From: Lachnospiraceae bacterium
GTDB lineage: Bacteria > Bacillota > Clostridia > Lachnospirales > Lachnospiraceae
Assembly: GCA_015057525.1 (NCBI GenBank)
Contig: SVEE01000005.1
Coordinates: 62,001 to 126,000, forward strand
Direction of reading: 5' to 3'
DNA: 64,000 nucleotides
Numbering within the stretch: position 1 is the first letter of the stretch; each line of letters begins with the position of its first letter. Shown here one piece after another: positions 1 through 8,604 of the stretch. The position numbers were made by a program, and so were the translations under genes. Below the pieces are notes generated by a model, which saw only the letters and a program-made list of their open reading frames with translations, was not told where the DNA came from and made no database searches.

Positions 1-944
1 ATACCACCTACAATAAGAGATATACTTGCAATCCATATAAGCTGTTGACTAGTAGATGCACTAACCTCTTGAAGAGCCTTTGCCTTCTCTAATAAATCCT
101 CACTCTTGTAAGTGTAGCTTTGTCCTGATTCACTACCATCATCCACTATATTAATATGACTATTAAGTACATCCGCTGTACCTCTTCCAGCCAAAGTCAT
201 ATCTTCTGTAGATTTTGCTTTTATTACAACATTATATGGCTCATCAAAACCGTATATCATTGGCCACACAGAATCAGTGACAAATATTTTGCCTGAAACC
301 TCTTCTCCATAATAGGTATACCAGTCATAGTAGGATTCTACGGTAGGTTCAAAACCTGACTGCTGCTCTACAACACCTATTACAACATAGGTTTCTCCCA
401 TTATTTCTATGGTTGCTCCCAAAGGATTTTCACCACCGAACAATGTACTAACGGCAGTTGTATCAAGAACTACAAATTTATTAAACTCTTCTCTATCAAT
501 GTCTCTAAAGAATCTACCCTTTGTGACAACATATCCTGTCACCGAAAAATAATCCTCATCCACACCTAATATTGTTGCATTTGATAAGGTTTTATCCTTG
601 TAATATATTCCTTCATACATTACACCTCTTCTATATGCAGAAACTCCAGCAACCTGCTCAATCTCCATAATTTCCTCTTTGATGTCATCATCTATCATTG
701 GCATCCCATCCGGTGTCATGGAGTCACCTGAGTAATATTCCCATTCACCTGCATATAATTGAACCTCCACCAGGTTGTCACCTGAGCCAACGAGATTCTC
801 TTTTATCTGCTCACTTGTTCCTTTTATTGTTGATACTATGGCAATAATGGCAGCTATACCGATTATAATTCCTAACATTGTAAGAAAGGAACGCATCTTA
901 TGTGCCCATATGCCTTGAAATGATAATCTTATATTTTCTAACAT
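1..944 (-). CDS. MacB/FtsX-family ABC transporter permease, 3' part cut by window edge
   Basis: An open frame runs off the left edge; about 314 codons are visible from an ATG at 944 preceded by AGAAAGGAA. The N-terminus (MLENIRLSFQGIWAHKMRS) has the classic MacB-permease start, followed by one transmembrane helix at about residues 20-42 with an LGIIIGIAAIIAIV core. A large extracytoplasmic MacB_PCD-like domain of about 270 residues follows, with a second hydrophobic segment beginning at the edge. FtsX/MacB permeases usually have one N-terminal and three C-terminal helices, so the last three helices lie outside. It is the last visible gene of an exporter operon, 13 nt after the second adaptor, and should be the membrane subunit for the ATPase at 2384-3124. 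The substrate is unknown; peptides, lipids or antimicrobials are typical for the family. Confidence 0.9.
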   Translation of the reverse strand, partial: MLENIRLSFQGIWAHKMRSFLTMLGIIIGIAAIIAIVSTIKGTSEQIKENLVGSGDNLVEVQLYAGEWEYYSGDSMTPDGMPMIDDDIKEEIMEIEQVAGVSAYRRGVMYEGIYYKDKTLSNATILGVDEDYFSVTGYVVTKGRFFRDIDREEFNKFVVLDTTAVSTLFGGENPLGATIEIMGETYVVIGVVEQQSGFEPTVESYYDWYTYYGEEVSGKIFVTDSVWPMIYGFDEPYNVVIKAKSTEDMTLAGRGTADVLNSHINIVDDGSESGQSYTYKSEDLLEKAKALQEVSASTSQQLIWIASISLIVGG

Positions 945-957
945 ATTATATTCCTTT

Positions 958-2391
958 CTATTGGTATAGTACGTCTATACTTTCTTGCACAGTATTTACA
1001 CCTTCTACAGCATCGGCAGAATACGGAAATGCAATGTAATCATTAGGGCTAAGACCTCCTTTAATTTCAATCATACTACCCCAAAGGATTTCGCCAGTTG
1101 CCACATAAGTCTTAACTAGCTTGCCATCCAATTCTTTCATTACATAGTAATTACCATTTTCTTTTCTAACCATTGCCATTTCAATGTAAAATGAATCTGA
1201 CATTTCCGCCGAAGAATCCATGAGCATAACCTCCATATACATACCCTGGGATAAATCTTCACCACCATTGATTGTGATGGTTACAGGATAAAAGGATTCC
1301 TCAGCCGCACTATAATTATATCCACTAGACGGAATATCTCCAATATGAGTTATGGTTCCATCGTAAACCATGCCATTATCATAACAATTGAGAAGAACCA
1401 TATCACCTTCCTGAATTGACATTAAATCTAACTCACCAATTGCAGTTTCAACAGTATATCCCTCTGTTCCACTTATAACAATAAACGGTTCGTTATTTAA
1501 TATGGCAGTTTCTTGGTCTACAACTTTTTTAACTACCCCATCAAAATTACACACAACTTCGCCGGTTGAAAACTGATATTCCATAATCTGTAATTCGATT
1601 AACTGCAATTGATAGTCAATAGTAAGTCTTGAAATTTCTGCTTTTTTCTCTTTTATAGCAAGTGCAAGTTCCTCCACAGTATATGTGATTTCTTCAGGCT
1701 CTCCCTCTGACTGAGTATCCTCAGGCGTACCCTCTGGTGTAGTCACATCTGCTTCTGGAGCCACAGGCTGTTCAGTGTTTGCCGGTTCTTCTGTACTCGC
1801 TGGTTGCTCTGTGTTCGTAGGCTCCTCTGTACTTGTAGGCTCCTGAGGTGTTGCATCAGTAGGGGTAGCACTCTCCCCTCCCGTAGGTATTTCAGGTGTT
1901 TCCGTAGTATCTGGAACTTCTGTTGTTGGCACCTCTGTTGTTGGTTCCTCTGGAACAGGTGGTACCACAGGTGGCTGAACAGGAACTGTATTGTTTAATT
2001 TCTCTAATTCATTCTCAGCCACAACCACTGCTGCTCTGGCAACTTCAACCTGAGCTCTCTTAGATTCCAACTGGAGGCTTTTTGAAGTTACATCATATAC
2101 CAATATAACATCTCCTGCCTTTACCACATCTCCTTCGTTAACACATACCTCATCAATTAAGTCAGTAGATGTAAGATATATTTTCTGTTCTTTATCAACA
2201 GTTACCATACCACTAATATAGCTATAATTTCCTACCATATCTGAAGTCATCATCATCTGTTCAACAGAAAATACATTTACGGTTTTCTTCTCTTGGTTTT
2301 TATTCTTAAAAACTACTATAATTGCAACTGTTGCACCTATTACTACAACAGCTATTAATAATCCTATTATTAATTTCTTTATTTTACTCAT
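958..2391 (-). CDS. HlyD/MacA-type membrane-fusion (adaptor) protein with a Pro/Thr/Glu-rich insert
   Basis: Periplasmic-adaptor-like subunit of an ABC exporter, 477 aa from the ATG at 2391, which has a strong AGGAGGTG seven bases upstream; a longer in-frame extension lacks a ribosome site. Residues 7-28 form a membrane anchor. A biotinyl-lipoyl-like half domain (about 70-105) and coiled coil (105-133) follow. Residues 136-234 are a low-complexity segment rich in Pro, Thr and Glu exactly where the coiled-coil hairpin should turn, and the second helix resumes at about 237-265. The beta-barrel and membrane-proximal parts complete the protein. The start overlaps the ATPase stop by 8 bp, so translation is probably coupled. 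Having a second adaptor between ATPase and permease is unusual. The insert resembles a cell-wall-spanning linker; that is inference. Confidence 0.85.
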   Translation of the reverse strand: MSKIKKLIIGLLIAVVVIGATVAIIVVFKNKNQEKKTVNVFSVEQMMMTSDMVGNYSYISGMVTVDKEQKIYLTSTDLIDEVCVNEGDVVKAGDVILVYDVTSKSLQLESKRAQVEVARAAVVVAENELEKLNNTVPVQPPVVPPVPEEPTTEVPTTEVPDTTETPEIPTGGESATPTDATPQEPTSTEEPTNTEQPASTEEPANTEQPVAPEADVTTPEGTPEDTQSEGEPEEITYTVEELALAIKEKKAEISRLTIDYQLQLIELQIMEYQFSTGEVVCNFDGVVKKVVDQETAILNNEPFIVISGTEGYTVETAIGELDLMSIQEGDMVLLNCYDNGMVYDGTITHIGDIPSSGYNYSAAEESFYPVTITINGGEDLSQGMYMEVMLMDSSAEMSDSFYIEMAMVRKENGNYYVMKELDGKLVKTYVATGEILWGSMIEIKGGLSPNDYIAFPYSADAVEGVNTVQESIDVLYQ

Positions 2392-3124
2392 TGGAATCCA
2401 CCTCCTGACCATAGTCATATAAGGCTTCTTCCTCAGTCCAGGCTTGCGCACTCTCTCCTTCACAAATAAGCTCGCCATCAATTATTTTAATAATTCTATC
2501 AGCTCTCTTCGCTATCTCCTCTGAATGAGTAATCATTATTATTGTGACACCATTTTCGTGAAGCTTATCAAACAAGTCCATAACCTGTAAGCCGGACTTA
2601 GAATCAAGTGCACCAGTGGGTTCATCCGCCAAAAGAATCTTTGGCTGGTTAACCATAGCTCTGGCAATAGCCACTCTCTGTTTCTGACCACCAGACAACT
2701 GAGTAGGTTTGAAGTTCATTCTGTCAGAAAGTCCTACCATATCAAGAACTTCCTCACATCTCTTCTTTCTTTCTCGAAGAGCTACCTTAGCATACTGTAA
2801 TGGTAAACCAACATTATCTAACGCAGTCTGCCTTGGCAATAAATTAAAGGTCTGAAAAACAAAACCAATTTTCTTATTTCTAACAAAAGAAAGCTCTTTA
2901 TCCTTGTAGTCATTAATTTCCTGACCATCCAAAATATAAGTGCCTTCTGTAGCTTTATCTAAACAGCCTATTATATTCATCAAAGTAGATTTGCCGGAAC
3001 CTGAAGGTCCCATAATTGCAACATATTCGCCTTCCTCCACAGATAAATTAATATCCTTAAGTACAGGCACCTCCATACTTCCCTGAATATATGTCTTATA
3101 TATATTCTTTAATTCTAATATCAT
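2384..3124 (-). CDS. ABC transporter ATP-binding protein, MacB/LolD type
   Basis: ATPase subunit of the exporter, 246 aa, cytoplasmic. Walker A is GPSGSGKST near residue 40, the signature motif is LSGGQKQR, Walker B is ILLADEPTGALD, and the switch histidine is in MITHSEE. The family (LolD/MacB/FtsE-like) couples ATP hydrolysis to mechanical movement of an FtsX-type permease and an adaptor, not to transport through the membrane channel itself. Its start overlaps the stop of the upstream adaptor by 4 bp (ATGA) and its stop overlaps the next adaptor start, so the three genes are translationally coupled. The C-terminal tail after the D-loop is acidic and short, as is common. Confidence 0.95.
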   Translation of the reverse strand: MILELKNIYKTYIQGSMEVPVLKDINLSVEEGEYVAIMGPSGSGKSTLMNIIGCLDKATEGTYILDGQEINDYKDKELSFVRNKKIGFVFQTFNLLPRQTALDNVGLPLQYAKVALRERKKRCEEVLDMVGLSDRMNFKPTQLSGGQKQRVAIARAMVNQPKILLADEPTGALDSKSGLQVMDLFDKLHENGVTIIMITHSEEIAKRADRIIKIIDGELICEGESAQAWTEEEALYDYGQEVDSNE

Positions 3125-4674
3125 TGACCATCCTCCTCACTTACAGGAGCATCATCAATAATATCTTCATCATAGATTACATCCTCATCATATATGATGT
3201 CTTCATCGTATATAATGTCTTCATCGTATATAATGTCTTCATCGTATATAATGTCTTCATCGTACATCATGTCTTCATCAAACATAATGTCTTCATCAAA
3301 CATAATGTCTTCATCAAACATAATGTCCTCGTCATACATCATATCGTCTTCGTACTGAATAACATCTTCATAATTGTGAGTAGCTGTCATTCCCTCTTTT
3401 ATTCTAGGCTCAGGAAATGCAATGTAATCAGATTCAGATAATCCCGAAATAATCTCATATCTCCACATTTCCTCATCATATTCCCCAAGCTCAACTTTTC
3501 TCTTCTCTATGCGACCATCCTTGTCCTCAGCCCATACATAAGTTTCTCCATCCTCACTAAAGATGTACCAGTCGTCAAGCCAAAGTCCTTCTTTTGTTTG
3601 ACCATAATCCATTTCAATATATACATGCTGTCCTAAAAGAAGACCATCTATAGAGTCAAGTTCAACATAGAAAGGGTACTTAGTAGCAGTCTCACCAGAA
3701 CCATAATAGTAATAATCATTCTGATTATTTTCCGGGTGTTCAGTATCTATAAGAGATATTGTGCCATTCCATATTGTATCATCAACACGAGAACGAATAA
3801 TAACATCCATACCCTCGTAAAGGTCATACATATTTAATTCACTTATAGTTCCCTTTATTCTATAATTACCCATAGCCATAATAGACATATACGCTGATGA
3901 TGTATTAGTATCCCCATAGTAATAATCTTCTGGATTACTCTGCCCTGTACCATCATTGATGTCTTTTATGATTCCATCCATTGGCGAATAGACTATTGCA
4001 TTATCCATTGCTGCCTTCTGTCTATCAATCTCCAATTGCTTAGCACTTGCATCATAGTTATATTGATTCACCTGTGCCTGAAGACTTTGGATTTGAGCTG
4101 TATACTCGATTTTATTTTCCTCTGGAACTGTATCTCTTTCTGCTGCAAGGTCTGCAATCTGAGTATTAGTAACAGTAATACTGTTGTATATGCTCTGTAA
4201 TTCAAGTTCCATCTGTCTGAGCTTAAGATTCATCTCATCTGTGTCATACTCAAAGAGAGGGTCACCTTCCTTCACTGTATCGCCCTCTTCAACATAGACT
4301 GTCTTCACAGTCTTTTCTGAATCCTTCTGAACATCCTTTGTCTCCTGAGACTCAACAATACCCATGTATCTGTTATTACCATAGAAATCTAATCCTAAAA
4401 TTGTCTCTACAGATTCTACATATACAAGCTCTTCACTTACCTTATTATCCTCTTTTTTCTTCATCAAAATAGCAATTGATACCCCAATAACAACTGCTAT
4501 TACCAAAATAGGAATTAAAATCTTAAGAACCTTCTTACCAGACTTCTTATCCTTTTTTATTTTCTCCTTTTTTGGTTTTTCTTTTTTGATTTTTTCTTTT
4601 TTTGTCTTAGTGGTTTCTTCAACTATTTCTTCAACCACTTCTTCAGTCGTTTCTTCGAATTTTTGTTCTTCCAT
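3121..4674 (-). CDS. HlyD/MacA-type membrane-fusion protein with acidic hexapeptide-repeat tail
   Basis: First adaptor subunit of the exporter operon, 517 aa. The first 42 residues are Glu- then Lys-rich and probably cytoplasmic; one membrane anchor covers about 48-68. Extracytoplasmic parts are a lipoyl half domain around YVEEGDTVKEGDPLFEYD, a coiled-coil hairpin (about 145-220), the second lipoyl half, and a beta-barrel region. The C-terminus carries eleven tandem hexapeptides of the form (E/D)(E/D)D(I/M/V)(I/M)(Y/F/D), encoded by 18-bp DNA repeats. Usual MacA-like proteins are 350-420 aa, so the N- and C-terminal extensions are extra. A GAAGGAGAATAAG ribosome site precedes the ATG. The tail may bind divalent metal or a cationic substrate; this is inference only. 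Confidence 0.85.
   Translation of the reverse strand: MEEQKFEETTEEVVEEIVEETTKTKKEKIKKEKPKKEKIKKDKKSGKKVLKILIPILVIAVVIGVSIAILMKKKEDNKVSEELVYVESVETILGLDFYGNNRYMGIVESQETKDVQKDSEKTVKTVYVEEGDTVKEGDPLFEYDTDEMNLKLRQMELELQSIYNSITVTNTQIADLAAERDTVPEENKIEYTAQIQSLQAQVNQYNYDASAKQLEIDRQKAAMDNAIVYSPMDGIIKDINDGTGQSNPEDYYYGDTNTSSAYMSIMAMGNYRIKGTISELNMYDLYEGMDVIIRSRVDDTIWNGTISLIDTEHPENNQNDYYYYGSGETATKYPFYVELDSIDGLLLGQHVYIEMDYGQTKEGLWLDDWYIFSEDGETYVWAEDKDGRIEKRKVELGEYDEEMWRYEIISGLSESDYIAFPEPRIKEGMTATHNYEDVIQYEDDMMYDEDIMFDEDIMFDEDIMFDEDMMYDEDIIYDEDIIYDEDIIYDEDIIYDEDVIYDEDIIDDAPVSEEDGQ
3154..3351 (-). repeat. 18-bp coding tandem repeat, 11 units
   Basis: Eleven consecutive 18-bp units encode the acidic hexapeptides of the adaptor tail. 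Several central units are identical at the DNA level, and the flanking ones vary mainly at the fifth and sixth codons. Because the unit is a multiple of three, slippage would change tail length without breaking the frame. Confidence 0.9.
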
Positions 4675-4700
4675 CTTATTCTCCTTCGCTTATTTTTTAT

Positions 4701-6029
4701 TTATTTCTCATTATCCTTCTTTATAATATTAAACCAATCTTTTATATCTTTTTCATATCCATTGTCACCCGGCTCGTAAAATTTTTCCCCGATGAGCGGG
4801 TCTGGTAGATATTGCTGGTTTACATAATGATTAGGATAATCATGAGCATATTTATATCCCACATTGCCAAGATTCTTAGCACCTGAATAGTGGGCATCTC
4901 TCAAATGTACCGGCACCTGACAGTCATTTACATGTTTAACTGCATCATTAGCAGCAAATATTGCATTAACAATAGAATTGCTCTTAGGTGCACAAGCGAC
5001 ATATATAGCTGCATGTGCAAGAATTATTTGTGCCTCAGGCATACCAATTCTCTCAACGGCCTGGGCACAAGATGTTGCAACAACAATGGCCTGTGGGTCA
5101 GCATTGCCTACATCTTCACAAGCGCAAATCATGATTCTTCTGGCAATAAATGTAATACTCTCTCCTGCATATAACATTTTAGCGAGATAATATACTGCTG
5201 CATCAGGATCAGAGCCACGCATACTCTTTATAAATGCAGATATGGTATCGTAATGGTTATCCCCATCTTTTTCATATCTTATAGCTCTTCTCTGTATGCA
5301 TTCCTCTGCCACTTTTAAATCATATATAATTTTACCTGTTGTCTCATCTCTATCAGTGGATAATATACCCAGTTCCACAGCATTAAGGGCATGTCTAGCA
5401 TCACCTTCTGATATGTCAGCTAGAAAATGTATTGCCTCATCAGTTATTTCAACATTGTAAGAACCCATTCCCTTCTCTACATCATAGACTGCTCTTTTAA
5501 TAAGCTGTTCTATATCCTCGCTACTAAGAGGCTTAAGTTGAAATATAGTAGAACGAGAAATAAGAGCACTGTTCACCTCGAAATAAGGATTCTCAGTTGT
5601 TGCTCCAATCATAACTACTGTTCCATCTTCTACAAATGGAAGAAGATAATCCTGTTGCGCCTTATTAAAACGATGTATCTCATCGATAAATAAGATGGTC
5701 TTCTTACCATACATACCAAGATTATCTTTCGCTTCTTTAACTACTTCCTCAATATCCTTCTTACCTGCGGTAGTAGCATTTAATTGTTTAAAGATAGCAC
5801 TGGTAGTATTTGCAATAACCATAGCTAATGTGGTTTTGCCTGTTCCCGGTGGACCGTACAAAATTATAGAGCTAAGCTTGTCTGCTTTAATAACTCTATA
5901 AAGCAATTTGTCCTCACCAAGGATATGTTTTTGACCAACTATCTCCTCTAAAGACGTAGGACGAAGCCTCTTCGCCAGAGGTGCTTCGTCCTTCATACTT
6001 GTTTTTCTCATATAATCAAATAAATCCAT
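4701..6029 (-). CDS. rarA: Replication-associated recombination protein A (RarA/MgsA), AAA+ ATPase
   Basis: Clamp-loader-like AAA+ ATPase of 442 aa that acts at stalled replication forks. Walker A is GPPGTGKTTLA (about 59-69), Walker B is ILFIDEIHRF (about 112-121), sensor I is in IGATTENPYFEVN, and the arginine finger is probably in LISRSTIFQL. The C-terminal half has the conserved RarA tetramerisation region (MRGSDPDAAVYYLAKML). Length and motifs match the family throughout. It lies 10 nt after the lone receiver gene and 26 nt before the first adaptor gene, so it appears to share a transcript with an exporter, with no obvious functional reason. Confidence 0.96.
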   Translation of the reverse strand: MDLFDYMRKTSMKDEAPLAKRLRPTSLEEIVGQKHILGEDKLLYRVIKADKLSSIILYGPPGTGKTTLAMVIANTTSAIFKQLNATTAGKKDIEEVVKEAKDNLGMYGKKTILFIDEIHRFNKAQQDYLLPFVEDGTVVMIGATTENPYFEVNSALISRSTIFQLKPLSSEDIEQLIKRAVYDVEKGMGSYNVEITDEAIHFLADISEGDARHALNAVELGILSTDRDETTGKIIYDLKVAEECIQRRAIRYEKDGDNHYDTISAFIKSMRGSDPDAAVYYLAKMLYAGESITFIARRIMICACEDVGNADPQAIVVATSCAQAVERIGMPEAQIILAHAAIYVACAPKSNSIVNAIFAANDAVKHVNDCQVPVHLRDAHYSGAKNLGNVGYKYAHDYPNHYVNQQYLPDPLIGEKFYEPGDNGYEKDIKDWFNIIKKDNEK

Positions 6030-6039
6030 AACTTATCCT

Positions 6040-6429
6040 TTATACCAGACCAAGCTTCTTAATAAGCCCATCAAACTTAATTATATCTATAGGCTTACAT
6101 ATGTATTCTTCATAATCATCACTTGCATAATTAGCATCAAAGCCCTCATCAAGTGCACTTATCATAACTACCTTACATCTTGAATCTCTTGCAAGGCCAA
6201 GCTTTCTCTCTGCATCTCTTATAGAAGCAAGTGCTTTATATCCATCAATCTTTGGCATCATAATGTCCATGCATACAAGATCGAATCTAGCATTGTTATT
6301 GACAGCATTAACAAATTCGTCAACAGCAGCAATACCATCTCTTGCCACTACAACCTCTCCATATTTTGAAAGGAGCTTCTCCATAAACTTTCCGCTCGCT
6401 ATATCATCTTCTGCTATTAAAACCTTCAT
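6040..6429 (-). CDS. Stand-alone response-regulator receiver domain
   Basis: CheY-like single receiver domain of 129 aa with no output domain. The acidic pocket is Glu7-Asp8-Asp9, the phospho-acceptor is Asp55 in CMDIMMPKIDG, and the conserved lysine is in ICKPID near the end. A GGAGGTATTAGA ribosome site precedes the ATG. It sits 34 nt after tetR and 10 nt before rarA in the same direction. Proteins of this kind relay phosphate to other proteins or bind partners directly; a partner cannot be named here. It resembles the receiver modules of the two hybrid kinases in the window, which are possible phosphodonors, but that is inference. Confidence 0.9.
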   Translation of the reverse strand: MKVLIAEDDIASGKFMEKLLSKYGEVVVARDGIAAVDEFVNAVNNNARFDLVCMDIMMPKIDGYKALASIRDAERKLGLARDSRCKVVMISALDEGFDANYASDDYEEYICKPIDIIKFDGLIKKLGLV

Positions 6430-6463
6430 TCTAATACCTCCTATAATGGATTTTAACCCAAGA

Positions 6464-7051
6464 TTATATTTTAATTAAATCAAACCATTTTTGCAGGTTA
6501 CCCATAAGTTCCTGCTTAAATGTCTTTTTGTGATATGTAATACGTCTGCTTAAAATATGTGACATTACTGCACCTGTCACATTAAGTGCCAATTCCTCAG
6601 GAGTAAACTTATCAATAATTTCTTTAGATTCTATGGCTTTCCTAAATAAATCCTCAATAAAGTTCATTCTCTCTGCTATACACCAGGATATCTTATCTCT
6701 AGTGTCTATGTTATGCAATAACTCTTCGTATTGAAGCATCAATGTGGAGATAGCATAATAGTTATCATAATAAGTGGCATAAGCCTCAAAATAATCTACA
6801 AGCTTTTGCATATTAGTGCCATCTTTAGCCTTAACTGTCTGACGAATTCCCTTGTCAAATTTTGAATAATAATCAACTACCTCAACAAGGACCTCATTTA
6901 TACCCCCAAAATATTTATATAAAAGAGCTTCAGACATATTTTCTTTTAATGCTAAGTTACGGGTTGTTAATGCAGATAAACCAGAATCACTGATAATCTC
7001 TATAGCAGAGGCAATAATTCTATCCTTTCTGGATACAAAGCTATCATTCAT
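6464..7051 (-). CDS. TetR/AcrR-family transcriptional regulator
   Basis: DNA-binding repressor of 195 aa. The N-terminal helix-turn-helix (about residues 10-55) has the family pattern: ASAIEIISDSGLSALTTRNL, then ALLYKYFGG. The C-terminal ligand-binding domain is variable. It is the first gene of the leftward run through rarA and the two-adaptor exporter, so it is a good candidate for controlling export in response to a small molecule; no ligand can be predicted. A strong sigma-A promoter lies at 7099-7127, and an AAAGGG ribosome site lies six bases before the ATG. Confidence 0.92.
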   Translation of the reverse strand: MNDSFVSRKDRIIASAIEIISDSGLSALTTRNLALKENMSEALLYKYFGGINEVLVEVVDYYSKFDKGIRQTVKAKDGTNMQKLVDYFEAYATYYDNYYAISTLMLQYEELLHNIDTRDKISWCIAERMNFIEDLFRKAIESKEIIDKFTPEELALNVTGAVMSHILSRRITYHKKTFKQELMGNLQKWFDLIKI

Positions 7052-7098
7052 GCAATACCCTTTCCTTATATAACAAATATTTCCCCACTAATATGTTA

Positions 7099-7127
7099 AT
7101 TTTATGTCATTTAGGCATTTTTGTCAA
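7099..7127 (-). promoter_or_regulatory. Sigma-A promoter of the tetR operon
   Basis: On the minus strand a perfect -35 TTGACA (7127-7122) and a -10 TAAAAT (7104-7099) are separated by 17 bp, about 50 bp ahead of the tetR start. Confidence 0.75.
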
Positions 7128-7133
7128 CAAAAT

Positions 7134-7167
7134 AGGGAGCTATTATATAAATAACAGCTCCCTTTTT
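7134..7167 (-). terminator. Rho-independent terminator after csp
   Basis: AGGGAGCT and AGCTCCCT form a stem around an AT-rich loop, flanked by T-rich runs on both strands. It lies between the cold-shock gene and the tetR promoter, so it mainly ends csp transcripts. Confidence 0.8.
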
Positions 7168-7272
7168 GTTTAACTCAATAATAACAATTCCTAATTAATA
7201 ATTCAGATCAACCTAAGATGCAGAATATATATAAAAATAGGTACTCTGTTACTTAATCAAGTAAACCTTTTC

Positions 7273-7473
7273 TTAGATAACAGTTACGTTGATTGCCTGT
7301 GGACCCTTCTCGCCATCTACAACATCAAACTCTACTGTCTGGTTCTCCTCCAAAGTCTTGAATCCTTCCATGTTGAGACCAGTGAAATGTACGAATACAT
7401 CCTTACCATTCTCATCAGTGATGAAACCAAAACCCTTCTGGTTGTTAAACCACTTTACTGTACCTTTTGTCAT
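7273..7473 (-). CDS. Cold-shock protein, CspA family
   Basis: RNA/DNA-binding OB-fold protein of 66 aa with both nucleic-acid motifs, KGFGFIT (RNP1) and VFVHFTG (RNP2). It starts at the ATG at 7473, with GGAGG upstream; an upstream in-frame extension is not conserved-looking. Such proteins act as RNA chaperones that melt mRNA structure, often at low temperature or in general growth. The gene is monocistronic: a strong promoter at 7526-7554 gives a leader of roughly 45 nt, and a terminator follows at 7134-7167. Confidence 0.97.
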   Translation of the reverse strand: MTKGTVKWFNNQKGFGFITDENGKDVFVHFTGLNMEGFKTLEENQTVEFDVVDGEKGPQAINVTVI

Positions 7474-7525
7474 GATAAATCCTCCAACTATAAAACTCGC
7501 ATTTTGTTTTAAAAAATGCCTATTA

Positions 7526-7554
7526 AAGATAGCATACAACACCTCGGAAGTCAA
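7526..7554 (-). promoter_or_regulatory. Sigma-A promoter of csp
   Basis: Minus-strand -35 TTGACT (7554-7549), 17-bp spacer and -10 TATCTT (7531-7526). It directly abuts the stop codon of the DUF5688 gene. Confidence 0.65.
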
Positions 7555-7557
7555 GAT

Positions 7558-8451
7558 TTATATTTTGACACAAAACTCCCTTAAATCATACTTATACACC
7601 GTATCAGATAGGTATTCCAATGGCGAAACAACATACTCATTAATCTCCTTTACCATCTCCTCCAAATTAGCTTTATTTATATCTTCTTTTGCAGGTAGCA
7701 ATAACACTTCATGGATACTTGAGGGTAAAATATATACATCGGAATTATTATTTTGTGCAAACTCTTTTATAATATCTTCATACACCATGTATGTAGCCCC
7801 ATTTATATGTTGCTGGTTCGTCAATATATGTAATCCACTATCCTCGGGAATATCTATATTTTCGTCATACTCTCTGAGCATGTCATCCAATCGCCTTAAC
7901 TCAGGAGGAAAAAGTCTTCTTGTGTTGTCCTTTGCTATATCATACAATTGCTCGTTACTAATATCCCATTCTTCAAGATCCTTATTTCTCACAATAGCAG
8001 ATGCAATACCATTTTCATCATTTTTCACTAAATATCTAAATGTTATGGCCAAATCATGATATGGCACAAGAGGACAATCTTCAAATTGCGTTTTATTTCT
8101 TTCATAGTTAACTAATCTCATAAAAATTTTGTCTTTTACATTATCTTTATTAGGCAAAACAATATCACTGTTAGACATTTCTTTTCTGGCGTTTTCATAT
8201 TCATAAACTATTTTATTTATTATATTCTCTATAGACGTACCCTGTCTGTAAAGTTCATAAAAACAATCCATATATATACTTGGTGACATATTTTCATTGC
8301 GCAAGGATACAACCAAACTGGTACATATTATTCCATTATTCTTGCATACTTCCTCTACATGAATTTTATTAAGCTCATACTGAGTGAGAAATAATGGCAG
8401 TCTCCTGGTTACCTCATCTAAAAAATCTTTAAATTTCATAATATCTGACAC
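7558..8451 (-). CDS. DUF5688-type hypothetical protein
   Basis: A 297-aa protein that I recognise by overall pattern as one of the DUF5688 proteins common in Lachnospiraceae; function unknown. It is acidic, without signal peptide or membrane segment. Visible features are an N-terminal helical region, LVVSLRNENMSPSIYMDCFY, and a C-terminal half with NGATYMVYEDIIKEF followed by VYILPSSIHEVLLLP, typical of this group. The start is probably GTG at 8451, because AGAAAGGGTG lies about eight bases upstream; the ATG at 8439 would be too far from it. It has its own promoter at 8573-8601 and a leader of about 120 nt. Confidence 0.8.
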   Translation of the reverse strand: MSDIMKFKDFLDEVTRRLPLFLTQYELNKIHVEEVCKNNGIICTSLVVSLRNENMSPSIYMDCFYELYRQGTSIENIINKIVYEYENARKEMSNSDIVLPNKDNVKDKIFMRLVNYERNKTQFEDCPLVPYHDLAITFRYLVKNDENGIASAIVRNKDLEEWDISNEQLYDIAKDNTRRLFPPELRRLDDMLREYDENIDIPEDSGLHILTNQQHINGATYMVYEDIIKEFAQNNNSDVYILPSSIHEVLLLPAKEDINKANLEEMVKEINEYVVSPLEYLSDTVYKYDLREFCVKI

Positions 8452-8572
8452 AAAAAATACACCCTTTCTGAATAAAATTTTTAGTTCATATAATATTTTA
8501 AAATGGGAAACGTTGAATAAATTATCTTATAAGAGTTTTAAGAATATAGATAATCTAAGTAAGATTTATTTG

Positions 8573-8601
8573 ATTATAAATTCTAATATCTTTGTATTCA
8601 A
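8573..8601 (-). promoter_or_regulatory. Sigma-A promoter of the DUF5688 gene
   Basis: Minus-strand -35 TTGAAT (8601-8596), 17-bp spacer and consensus -10 TATAAT (8578-8573), just downstream of the hisC terminator. Confidence 0.65.
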
Positions 8602-8604
8602 GTT

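Noticed and set aside
3091..3441. Plus-strand 116-codon frame rich in IVYNVF
   Set aside because: It is the antisense of the 18-bp repeat coding for the adaptor's acidic tail; no ribosome site or promoter.
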